64,000 nt of DNA from contig CAWGTL010000004.1 in the NCBI GenBank assembly GCA_963825505.1, positions 124,001 to 188,000 of the forward strand. The letters are read 5' to 3'. The stretch's first letter is position 1, and each line of letters begins with the position of its first letter. This DNA is from JBBQSN01 sp963825505 (GTDB lineage Bacteria > Actinomycetota > Actinomycetes > Actinomycetales > CAWJMD01). Positions 39,773 through 50,328 of the stretch are shown here, one piece after another. The translations under genes and the position numbers were made by a program. The notes below the pieces were generated by a model, which worked only from the letters and a program-made list of their open reading frames with translations, was not told the origin of the DNA and did no database searches.

Positions 39773-40380
39773 GCCGGCGCGCGGGCGGCGCCCGCCGCTC
39801 CGGTGGCGCGCGACAGCTCGCGCGCGAAGGACAGCGCGTCGGCGACGGCGTCGACCCCCTCCGCCGCGCTCGAGACCCGCACCACGATGTCGTCGCCGGA
39901 CATGGTGCCGGTGTAGCCGTGGTCGGCCTCGCAGCTGGGGTCCGAGCACCCGGCCGGCTCGAGGTCGAGCCGCTGCACCGAGCCCCAGCCCACGGTCAGG
40001 CTCAGCTCGTCGGGCGAGGTGCCCGCCTGGTGCGCCATCGGCTCGGCGACGACGTGCTGGAGGACGACGGTGCGCACGGCGTGCAGCGGCACGGCCTCGG
40101 TGGAGGCGCTCGCGTAGGCGGTGGGCGAGACCTCGTCCGGGCCGTGGTCGTCGACGTGCGCGACCACGAGGCGGGTGCCGGTGACGACGAGCACGGTGAC
40201 GTGCCGCCGCACCTCCTGCGCGTCGAAGGTCGTCTCCTGGTGCACGAGGTGGGCCCGGACGGGCTCGCCCCCGAGAGCGGTGGCGACGACCTGCTGCACC
40301 AGCGCCGGGTAGTACCCGGCGCGCTCGATCCCGGTCCTCACCTCGGCGGGCAGGGCGTCCGGCTCGGCACGACGGTTCAT
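39769..40380 (-). CDS. DUF5998 protein
   Basis: A 203-residue soluble protein of an actinobacterial family of unknown function. Features: RAGYYPALVQQVVATALGGE, HLVHQETTFDAQEVRRHVTV, and a DPSCEADHGYTGTMSGDDIV segment with two cysteines. The family is typically encoded beside this phosphodiesterase and the Pat-like acetyltransferase, as here. ATG 40380. Confidence 0.85.
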   Translation of the reverse strand: MNRRAEPDALPAEVRTGIERAGYYPALVQQVVATALGGEPVRAHLVHQETTFDAQEVRRHVTVLVVTGTRLVVAHVDDHGPDEVSPTAYASASTEAVPLHAVRTVVLQHVVAEPMAHQAGTSPDELSLTVGWGSVQRLDLEPAGCSDPSCEADHGYTGTMSGDDIVVRVSSAAEGVDAVADALSFARELSRATGAAGAARAPA

Positions 40381-40411
40381 GCCCGCATCCTTCCAGCCCC
40401 GCGCCGCGCGC

Positions 40412-43093
40412 TCACAGCGCGCGCCGGGTGCCGGTGTCGCGCCGGTCCGGCGGACGCGAGAGCCGCACCCCCGCCCACAGCGGCGAGAGCCGCTGCTGGC
40501 CCACGACGACGGGGTCCAGACGCAGCTCGACGACCTCGGGGAGCTCGTCGGCCAGCACCGAGACCCGGGCGAGCAGGTCCTCGAGCCCCGCGACGTCGAG
40601 CTCGGGGGTGCCGCGGTACCCGAACAGCCGCGGGGACGCCTTGACCGACCGCACCAGGTCGTGGACGTCGACGTCGGTGAGCGGCGGGATCCGGTGGGCG
40701 ACGTCGCCGAGCAGGTCGACGGCGTCGCCGGCGAGGCCGAAGGAGACGATCGGCCCGAACAGCGGGTCCTCCATCGACGTGATCACCACGGGCACACCGC
40801 TCGGCGCCATCGGCTGCACGAGGAAGCCCGCGGCCAGGCCCGGGTCGTCGGTGCCGGTGATCATCCCCGCGAGGTCGTGCCGCAGCGCCGCCTCGTCCGG
40901 CACGTCGAGCCGGGCGCCCATGACGTCTCGGCGCTCGCGCAGCCGCTTGTCGGCGTACTTCACCGCGACCGGCCACCCGACCCGGTCCGCGGCGGCGACC
41001 GCGTCGTCGACCGTGACGGCGTGCTCGGTGGGCCAGATCTCGATGCCGTACGCCGCGAGCAGGGCCCGGACCTCGTCGGGGCCGAGCGTGACGGGCTCGG
41101 TGCCGGGGCCGGACCGGGCCAGGGCCTCCTCCACCACGATCCGGGCGGCCAGCAGGTCGCACCCCTGCGGCTCCACGGACGTGCCCTGCTCGCGCCGGCG
41201 CCACTCCGCGTACCTCGTGACGGCGGCCAGGGCGCGCACGGCGTCCTCGGGGGTGGGGAACGCGGGGACGGTCCGGGTGCCCCGCATGCCCTCGTGCGTC
41301 AGCTCCCGCAGCCCGACGAAGCACGCCAGCGTCGTCTTGTCGGACTCGGCCGACACCGCGGCCACCTGCTCGACCAGCTCGGTGTCGACCGCCGCGATCG
41401 GGGGGATGAAGCTGGCGACCACGGCGTCGGCGTCGGGGTTCGAGAACGCCTGCCGCAGAGCCGCTGCGAACGTGGCGGCGTCGGCCTCGGTGGCGACGGT
41501 GAGGGGGTCGCCGGCGAGCTCGAGGTCCCAGCTGCTGAGCGCGTCGGCCACCAACGAGGCGAGCGCGTCGGAGTTCGTGACGACGCCGATCCGACGCCCG
41601 GCCGGGAGCGGCTGGTGCACGAGCAGCTGGGCGACGTCGAACATCTGGTGGATGTTCTCGGTGCGCACGACACCCGCCTGGCGCAGCATCGCGTCGAAGG
41701 CCTCGCGCGGCGCGTGCGACTCGCGCACCACGTGCCCGGCGGGCACGCCGTACCCGCTCGTCCCGGACTTCACGACCACGACCGGCTTGACCCGGGAGAT
41801 CCGGCGCGCGACGCGGGAGAACTTGCGCGGGTTGCCGACGCTCTCGAGGTACAGGCAGACGACGTCGGTGCGGGGGTCGTCCTCCCAGAACTGCAGCAGG
41901 TCGTTGCCGGACACGTCGGCGCGGTTGCCGGCGGAGACGAACACCGACAGGCCGAGCCCGCGACGACCGGCGGCCGCCAGCACCGCGACGCCGAGGGCGC
42001 CGGACTGGCTGAACAGCCCGAGCCGCCCCGCCGCCGGCAGGTCGGGTGACAGGGAGGCGTTGAGCCGCACGGCCTCGTCGGTGTTGAGCAACCCGAACGA
42101 GTTCGGGCCGACGACCCGCATGCCCTGGGCCCGCGCGCTGCTCACCAGCTCGCGCTGCAACCGGGCGCCCTCCTCCCCGCGCTCGGCGAAGCCGCCGGAG
42201 ACCACGACGACGCCGCGCACGCCCGCCTCCGCGCACTGGCCGAGCACGTCCTGCACGGCGGCCGCGGGCACCGCGATCACGGCGAGGTCGACGGGGGCGC
42301 CGACGGCCGTGACGTCCGGGTAGGCGGTGAGGCCGGCGATCGCCTCGGCGGAGGGGTTCACCGGGTACACCTCACCGGTGAAGCCGCCCGCGAGCAGGTC
42401 CGAGACGAGCGCCTCGCCGATGGTCCCCTCGGTGCTGCTCGCGCCGATGACCGCGACCGACCGCGGGTGCAGCAGGCCCGACAGGCTGGCGGCCTCGGCC
42501 CGGTGCTCGCGCGCGGCCATCACCGCCATCGAGCGCGCCGTGGGGTCGATGTCGAAGGCCAGCGAGATCACGCCGTCGTCGTAGCGGTTGCTCACCTCGT
42601 ACCCGGCGTCGCGGAAGACGCCGACCATCTTGCGGTTCTGCGGGAGGACCTCGGCCTCGAACCGCTGGATGCCGCGCTCGAGGGCGGCCGCCGCGAGGTG
42701 CTCGAGCAGGACCGAGCCCAACCCGCGACCCTGGTGGTGGTCGGAGATGTTGAAGGCGACCTCGGCCACCCGCGGGTCGGTGCGGTCGAAGCGGCCGACC
42801 CCGACGATGTGGTCGCCGACCAGGGCGACGATCGCCACCCGGTCGACGTGGTCGACGTGGGTGAACCGCTCGAGGTCGCGGTCGGACAACCGCGGCATCG
42901 GGGCGAAGAAGCGCAGGTAGGTCGACTCCGGCGACTGCGCGAGGTGGAAGGCCTGCAGCGCCTCGGCGTCCTCGGCCCGGATCGGGCGCAGGTGGGCGGT
43001 GCCGCCGTCGCGCAGGACGACGTCCGCCGCCCAGTGCTCGGGGTAGCCGGCCCCGGCTGCGCCCGCGGGGCTCGGGGCTGCCGGATCGGCCAT
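40412..43093 (-). CDS. GNAT-acyl-CoA-synthetase fusion, Pat-like protein lysine acetyltransferase
   Basis: An 893-residue multidomain protein. An N-terminal GNAT domain occupies about residues 20-190 (acetyl-CoA loop HHQGRGLGSVLLEHLAAAAL). It is followed by a CoA-binding Rossmann domain (SVAVIGASSTEGTIGEALVS), a succinyl-CoA-synthetase-like flavodoxin domain (RLGLFSQSGALGVAVLAAAG) and a C-terminal ATP-grasp domain (GWPVAVKYADKRLRERRDVM). The usual SHTGALAG phospho-His loop is replaced by GHVVRESHAPREAFD. This layout is seen in actinobacterial Pat proteins that acetylate acetyl-CoA synthetase and other lysines. ATG 43093. A small hairpin (GCGCGCT/AGCGCGC) overlaps its stop at 40405-40423. Confidence 0.93.
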   Translation of the reverse strand: MADPAAPSPAGAAGAGYPEHWAADVVLRDGGTAHLRPIRAEDAEALQAFHLAQSPESTYLRFFAPMPRLSDRDLERFTHVDHVDRVAIVALVGDHIVGVGRFDRTDPRVAEVAFNISDHHQGRGLGSVLLEHLAAAALERGIQRFEAEVLPQNRKMVGVFRDAGYEVSNRYDDGVISLAFDIDPTARSMAVMAAREHRAEAASLSGLLHPRSVAVIGASSTEGTIGEALVSDLLAGGFTGEVYPVNPSAEAIAGLTAYPDVTAVGAPVDLAVIAVPAAAVQDVLGQCAEAGVRGVVVVSGGFAERGEEGARLQRELVSSARAQGMRVVGPNSFGLLNTDEAVRLNASLSPDLPAAGRLGLFSQSGALGVAVLAAAGRRGLGLSVFVSAGNRADVSGNDLLQFWEDDPRTDVVCLYLESVGNPRKFSRVARRISRVKPVVVVKSGTSGYGVPAGHVVRESHAPREAFDAMLRQAGVVRTENIHQMFDVAQLLVHQPLPAGRRIGVVTNSDALASLVADALSSWDLELAGDPLTVATEADAATFAAALRQAFSNPDADAVVASFIPPIAAVDTELVEQVAAVSAESDKTTLACFVGLRELTHEGMRGTRTVPAFPTPEDAVRALAAVTRYAEWRRREQGTSVEPQGCDLLAARIVVEEALARSGPGTEPVTLGPDEVRALLAAYGIEIWPTEHAVTVDDAVAAADRVGWPVAVKYADKRLRERRDVMGARLDVPDEAALRHDLAGMITGTDDPGLAAGFLVQPMAPSGVPVVITSMEDPLFGPIVSFGLAGDAVDLLGDVAHRIPPLTDVDVHDLVRSVKASPRLFGYRGTPELDVAGLEDLLARVSVLADELPEVVELRLDPVVVGQQRLSPLWAGVRLSRPPDRRDTGTRRAL

Positions 43094-43148
43094 CCGGGCA
43101 GCCTACGGCCTCGCCGCGGGCTGCCCGGTGACCGTCGTGCGCGGGTGG

Positions 43149-43397
43149 TCAGGCCGTGCGGACCTGCGGGCTCCTGAACGCCTTGACGATGGCGCCGAGC
43201 GGCAGCAGGGCCGCGAGCGGGAAGACCCACACGTCGCCGGTCGAGAACAGGATGTAGCCGACGTAGGCGAAGCAGACCAGCGCGATCACGCCGTTGGTCA
43301 GGCGGTTGGCGCCCCGGAAGCCGGTCGCCGCGATGACCAGGCAGCCGAGGCCCCCCAGGGCGACGAGCACGACGGTGAGCAGGTAGATCGAGTCCAT
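43149..43397 (-). CDS. small membrane protein
   Basis: An 82-residue protein with two or three helices (IYLLTVVLVALGGLGCLVIA, LTNGVIALVCFAYVGYILFS, VFPLAALLPLGAIV). ATG 43397 starts DSIYLLT. Family not recognised. It lies after the Pat-like gene on the same strand by reading order, 55 bases upstream of its start. Confidence 0.75.
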   Translation of the reverse strand: MDSIYLLTVVLVALGGLGCLVIAATGFRGANRLTNGVIALVCFAYVGYILFSTGDVWVFPLAALLPLGAIVKAFRSPQVRTA

Positions 43398-43563
43398 CAG
43401 GTGGGGTCCCTCGCGGAGCGCGCGGAAGGACCCGGTGTCCCCCCGTCGGCGAGCACCGTAGGGTCCGGGACGGACCTCTCGCGGTGGTTTCGGACGATGT
43501 GCGGCTGTCCGGGTGATCCGCCCGTCGCGGACGGTGCCCTCGCAGGCGTGCGAGGGTGGCCGG

Positions 43564-44220
43564 ATGGAGCTGCGCGACGCGATCAGGCGACGGCGGATGG
43601 TGCGCGCCTACGACCCCGACCGGCCCGTGCCGCCCGACGTGGTCGACCGGCTGCTGGAGCACGCCGTGCGGTCGCCGTCCGCCGGCTTCAGCCAGGGCTG
43701 GGACTTCCTCGTCCTCGAGACCTCGCAGGAGCGGGATCTGTTCTGGCGCAGCACGACCGAGCCCGCCACCGACCCCGGGAGCTGGCTGCGTGGCCTCATG
43801 AGCGCGCCCCTGCTGGTGGTCTGCCTCAGCCACAAGGACGCCTACCTCGACCGGTACGCCGAGCCGGACAAGGGCTGGACCGACCGCGACGAGGCGCGCT
43901 GGCCGGTGCCCTACTGGGACGTCGACACCGGGATGGCAGCCCTGCTGATGCTCCTCACGGCGGTCGACGAGGGACTCGGGTCCTGCTTCTTCGGGGTGCC
44001 GCCCGAGCACCACGACACCGTGCGGGCGGCGTTCGGCGTCCCGGCCGACCGCTCCCCCGTCGGCGTCGTGAGCGTCGGGCACGCGGCCGCGGACCGCAGG
44101 AGCCCGAGCCTGCGACGCGGCCGGCGCGAACCCGAGCAGGTGGCGCACGCCGGCCGGTTCGGCGCGCCCTACCGCCGCGGCCGGTCGAGCACCGGGGGCG
44201 AGCCCGCCGGCGAGCGGTAG
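43564..44220 (+). CDS. nitroreductase-family flavoprotein
   Basis: A 218-residue FMN-dependent oxidoreductase. Typical features are the N-terminal FMN-binding RRRRMVRAYDPDRPVPPDVV, the SPSAGFSQGWDFLVL segment and the C-terminal GLGSCFFGVP. It would reduce a quinone, nitro compound or other electrophile with NAD(P)H. A Cys and Arg-rich tail of about 30 residues follows the fold. ATG 43564 is preceded by GAGGGTGGCC. Confidence 0.9.
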   Translation: MELRDAIRRRRMVRAYDPDRPVPPDVVDRLLEHAVRSPSAGFSQGWDFLVLETSQERDLFWRSTTEPATDPGSWLRGLMSAPLLVVCLSHKDAYLDRYAEPDKGWTDRDEARWPVPYWDVDTGMAALLMLLTAVDEGLGSCFFGVPPEHHDTVRAAFGVPADRSPVGVVSVGHAAADRRSPSLRRGRREPEQVAHAGRFGAPYRRGRSSTGGEPAGER

Positions 44221-44255
44221 GTCACCGCCGTCCCGCGCGCCGGCGACGCCGCGGT

Positions 44256-45657
44256 CTACCGCAGCCCGTTGCGCTGGTAAGGGTTGGTGCCGAGCGCGCC
44301 CATCACGTACCAGCTGGTCGCGCCCACGTGCTGCACCTGGAAGTACCCGAACCCGAAGCCGCTGTCGATGAGCGAGGAGGCGGCCACGACCCCGGACGCC
44401 GGCGGCAGCACGGTGCCGCCCAGGTGCTGGCCCTGACCGATCGTCGCCTGCACGGCCCGCACCTCCACGAGCTGGTGCTCGACCCGCGAGCGGTCGCCGG
44501 CCGCGCGCCGGTCCTGCCAGGCGCACACGAGCTGGCCGGTGCCCTCGAGCCAGACGCCGTCGGGGTGCACGGTGATCCCGTTGTACTGCGCCGTCGAGGT
44601 GAGGCTGTCGGTGCTGAAGGTGACGCCGTCGACCGAGAACCCCTGCGGCAGCTGGCTCGTGGGCGCGGCACCACCGACGTCGGTGGTACGCAGTGCGGAG
44701 TCGACCCAGTCGAGCGCCCCGGACGCGCGCTCGTCGCGCAGCACCAGCCAGCCCCAGGTCTGCGGGTCGAGCGGGACCGGGTCGGTGTTGATGGTGGTGC
44801 CGTCGTCGCTGCCGGTCCAGAACCAGCCGCCGGCCGGGTCGTACATCCGGTCGACGAACTCCCCCGCGTGCGCTGCCAGCCCGTCCCAGCGGCGGTCGCG
44901 GGTCGCCTGGCGCAGCAACGTGAAGAAGCCGAGCACGTCGATGTTGTGCTCGGTCGACCAGGCGCTCACCTTCTCGTTCGCGCCGTTCACACCGAACTGG
45001 TAGCCGCCGAGGGGCGTCTCGCTGTAGGCGTTGTCGACGATCCAGTCCGCGATCCGCAGCGCACCGCGCAGGTACCGCGCGCCGCGGGTGGCGGTGTAGA
45101 GCTGCGCGAGGGCGATGCCGGGCCAGGCCATGTCGCCCACCGCGGTACCGAGGAACCCGAACTGGGACCCGACGTTCGCACCGCCGTCGGGCAGCACGAA
45201 GCCGTGGGGCTGCGGGTTGCCGTCGTAGAAGACGTACGGCCCGACGTTGTAGGCCTGGCGCAGCCGTCCGTCGGAGTAGGCCGGGTCGTGGTCCATCGCG
45301 TACAGCAGCCCGTCGCCGAGCTGGCGGGCGCGGGCGATCTTGCCGGCCGACAGGTGCGCGCAGACGGCGAGCGCGTTGTCGTAGACGAAGGCCGTGCTGA
45401 ACAGGCCCAGCTCGTCGGCGTAGCTCTGGGCCAGGCGCACGCCCGGGTTGCTCGCGGGGTAGCCGTCGGCGGCGGTGCCCAGGAAGCCGAGCGCGCGCCG
45501 CACGGAGGTGCTCGCGTCCGGGGCCGGGCGTGCCCGCGGCGGCGGCCGCCGGACCGGCGAGCAGGCCGAGACCGGTGGCACCGGCCCCGGCGAGGGCCGC
45601 CGCGAGGACGGCGCGGCGGGTGGTGAGCGGGCGTGCGCCGGCGTCGTCGACGGGCAT
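44256..45657 (-). CDS. Tat-exported (alpha/alpha)-barrel glycosidase-like protein, one frameshift
   Basis: About 466 residues after correction. ATG 45657 starts a twin-arginine signal (LTTRRAVLAAALAGAGATG, cleavage near AAAAAG). An extra base in the CCCC run at 45520-45523 breaks the frame right after the signal peptide. The mature part is a helical barrel of six-hairpin glycosidase type (STAFVYDNALAVCAHLSAGK, DMAWPGIALAQLYTATRGAR, STEHNIDVLGFFTLLRQATR, GGWFWTGSDDGTTINTD, DSGFGFGYFQVQHVGATSWY). No catalytic pair can be named with certainty. A CebR-like operator upstream suggests a role in cello-oligosaccharide or beta-glucan use. The protein should act outside the membrane. Confidence 0.72.
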
Positions 45658-45690
45658 CGGGGGCCTCCGGGGGTCTGGGCTGGTGGGCTG

Positions 45691-45720
45691 ATCGTGGTAG
45701 CGCTCTCACGCCGCTGTCAA
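45691..45720 (-). promoter_or_regulatory. promoter with CebR-like operator
   Basis: TGGTAGCGCTCTCA at 45695-45708 matches the known Streptomyces CebR operator TGGGAGCGCTCCCA at 12 of 14 bases. On the minus strand a consensus TTGACA -35 (45720-45715) precedes it and a CACGAT -10-like box (45696-45691) follows at 18 bases, so a bound repressor would block the promoter of the Tat-exported gene. Confidence 0.75.
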
Positions 45721-45775
45721 CGGCCTCCCGCGTGGCGGTCGCGGGCCCGTGCCCCCGCTCGGGGAGAATCGCCCC

Positions 45776-48229
<2,454 letters not shown>

Positions 48230-48298
48230 CCCGCCGCTCGTCGCGCGCCCGGGGCCGGCCTCTGGTTCAGTAGAGGATCCCCGACGAGAGGCAGGACC

Positions 48299-48634
48299 AT
48301 GAAGAGGATCGCGTTCGCCGCCGGCGTCGCCGCCGGCTACGTCCTCGGCACCCGCGCCGGGCAGAAGCGCTACGAGCAGATCAGGGAGCGCGCCCAGCAG
48401 GTGTGGTCGAGCGACCCGGTGCAGCAGAAGGTCGAGGTCGCCAAGCAGACCATCGCCGAGAAGGCGCCCGTGGTGGCCGAGAAGGTCGGTGCCGCCACCC
48501 GCGCCGCCGGCAGCGGCATCAAGGACCGGGTGCGTGGCGAGGAGCACCTGCCCGAGACGCTGCACCGTGGCCGCGACGGCCACCTGCACGCCGACAACCG
48601 CGGCTTCGGCCCGGGTGGCGACAAGCTGCCCTGA
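48299..48634 (+). CDS. YtxH-like small membrane-associated protein
   Basis: A 111-residue protein. One short N-terminal helix (RIAFAAGVAAGYVLGTRAGQ) is followed by amphipathic helices (EQIRERAQQVWSSDPVQQKV) and a Gly/His-rich tail. Such proteins are widespread in actinobacteria; function unknown. ATG 48299 has a GAGAGGCAGG site and lies 69 bases after parC, likely its cotranscribed partner. Confidence 0.85.
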   Translation: MKRIAFAAGVAAGYVLGTRAGQKRYEQIRERAQQVWSSDPVQQKVEVAKQTIAEKAPVVAEKVGAATRAAGSGIKDRVRGEEHLPETLHRGRDGHLHADNRGFGPGGDKLP

Positions 48635-48669
48635 CGCCGGCTCCGACGTCGGCTCGGACCTGACCGGCC

Positions 48670-48705
48670 CCGGCGGGCGTCCGCGATCCTGCGGTCGCCC
48701 GCCGG
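48670..48705. terminator. bidirectional hairpin terminator
   Basis: CCGGCGGGCG pairs perfectly with CGCCCGCCGG across a 16-base loop that itself contains CCGC/GCGG. It lies between convergent genes and can extend to 14 bp with one mismatch. Confidence 0.75.
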
Positions 48706-48712
48706 TGCCGCG

Positions 48713-49231
48713 TCAGAGTTCCGAGCGGAGCAGGCCCATCACGACCTCGTCCGCGTAACGCCCTCGTACCCAGGCGCTCTCGCGGCGACGGCCCTCCTCG
48801 ACGAACCCCACCTTGCGGTAGCTCGCGAGGGCGCCGGCGTTGTCCGCGAGGGTCGTCAGGTGCACCCGGCGCAGGTTCAGCCGGGTGAACGCGAACCCCA
48901 CCAGCACCCGCAGGGCGTCGGTGCCGAGCCCCCGGCCGCGGGCCTGCGCGAGCAGGGCGATCCCGACCTCGGCGGTGCGCGCCAGCGGGTCGACGTCGAA
49001 CAGCTCGCACTGGCCGACGACCTCCCCGTCGTGCTCGATCACGAAGACCTGGTCGGTCCCCCCTGCGATCTGCGCCGAGGCGTGGCGCTCGTCGTAGCGC
49101 TCCCTCGTCAGCGCGCGGGGCGGCTGCGGGCCGCGCTCCTCCCACGAGTCCAGGTCGGCAGCGAGCCCGTACAGGACGTCGGCGTCCTCGGCCGTGCGCG
49201 CCCGGAGCGTCACCTGCTCGCCGGTCAGCAC
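48713..49231 (-). CDS. GNAT-family acetyltransferase (RimJ/RimL type)
   Basis: A 172-residue acetyltransferase. It starts VLTGEQVTLRARTAEDADVL, has the acetyl-CoA loop AQARGRGLGTDALRVLVGFA, and ends RKVGFVEEGRRRESAWVRGR, all typical of RimJ/RimL. It probably acetylates an amino group of a protein N-terminus, antibiotic or small amine. GTG 49231 overlaps the preceding gene by 7 bases. Confidence 0.9.
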   Translation of the reverse strand: MLTGEQVTLRARTAEDADVLYGLAADLDSWEERGPQPPRALTRERYDERHASAQIAGGTDQVFVIEHDGEVVGQCELFDVDPLARTAEVGIALLAQARGRGLGTDALRVLVGFAFTRLNLRRVHLTTLADNAGALASYRKVGFVEEGRRRESAWVRGRYADEVVMGLLRSEL

Positions 49232-50271
49232 GGCCCGTCCCCGTCGACCGCCCACGTCACCGAGGTGTGCTCCACCCGGTAGCCCATGCCCTCGTACAGG
49301 CGCAGCGCGCCCGAGGCGTTGCCGGTGTCGACGTCGAGGCCCGCCTTCTGCATGCCGTCGGCGGCGAACGCGCGCATCGCGGCGGCGAGCAGCGCGGGGG
49401 CGAGCCGTCGTCCGCGCCAGTCGGGGCGGACGCCGAGCAGGCCGGTCCAACCCTGGGTGTAACCCTGCGCCGCCCAGTCCTGGGTGTAGGCGTTGGAGAG
49501 CGTGTAGGCGGCGACCGCCGGGTGTCCGTCCTCCTCGCGGGTGGGGTCCAGGACGACGAACGACCAGTCGCGCCGGGCGTTCTTGTGCCCGATCCCCCAC
49601 TGCTGCCAGGCCTCCTCGTCGCGGGGCTGGGAGCCCCAGTGGCCGGCGAACGCCTCGTTGTGCGCGAGCCGCACGGCCTCGTCGAGGTCGGCGGTCCAGG
49701 GCACCAGCACCAGCGGCTCCTCGACCGCCAGCTCCGGCACCGACGGTGCGCCCTCGGTGGTGAGCTCACGCACCATGTCGTGGAACCACCGCACCGCCGT
49801 GAACCCGAGCCGTCGCGCCAGCGCGTTGTTCGCCGTCAGCCGCTCGGGGTGGCTCACCACCAGCCGCCACGGCGTGGACGGGGCGCCGTCGCGCTCCTGC
49901 TGCGCCCACGCCCAGCGCGCCTGGTCGGCCTGCCAGCGCAGCAGCTCGCGGCCGATCCCCCGTCCGCGCCACTGCGGGTGCACCCCGCCCCACAGGTAGG
50001 CGCGGCGCAGCGACTCGCCCGGCAGCAGGTTGTTGTGCCCGAACGCGCGCGGCACGCCGTCGGCGTCCAGACCCACCAGGGAGTCGAGGGCCGGGTCCTT
50101 GTGCGAGCCGACGGTCAGCTCCTCGAGCAGGTCGTCGGTGTCGTAGCGCTCGGTGGCGTCGTCGGCCACCTCGATCGCCTGCTGCAGGCCGTGCCACGCC
50201 GGGACGTCGTCGGGGGTGAGCGGTCGCCAGGTCAGGCCGAGGGCGGGCGGGGGCAGGGCAGGTCGGTCCAC
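49225..50271 (-). CDS. tandem-GNAT acetyltransferase
   Basis: A 348-residue protein with two GNAT domains, like mycothiol synthase in layout. Domain 1 has VHPQWRGRGIGRELLRWQAD at about residue 97; domain 2 has VRPDWRGRRLAPALLAAAMR near 277 and ends GLDVDTGNASGALRLYEGMG. The second is more typical, so it may be the active one. It is not mycothiol synthase by clear signature; the substrate is unknown. Overlap with the next acetyltransferase gene suggests coexpression. Confidence 0.88.
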   Translation of the reverse strand: MDRPALPPPALGLTWRPLTPDDVPAWHGLQQAIEVADDATERYDTDDLLEELTVGSHKDPALDSLVGLDADGVPRAFGHNNLLPGESLRRAYLWGGVHPQWRGRGIGRELLRWQADQARWAWAQQERDGAPSTPWRLVVSHPERLTANNALARRLGFTAVRWFHDMVRELTTEGAPSVPELAVEEPLVLVPWTADLDEAVRLAHNEAFAGHWGSQPRDEEAWQQWGIGHKNARRDWSFVVLDPTREEDGHPAVAAYTLSNAYTQDWAAQGYTQGWTGLLGVRPDWRGRRLAPALLAAAMRAFAADGMQKAGLDVDTGNASGALRLYEGMGYRVEHTSVTWAVDGDGPC

Positions 50272-50328
50272 GCCCGCGACGCTATCCAGCCCGCCACCGC
50301 TCCCGCCATCGACAATCGGTCGCCGAGG

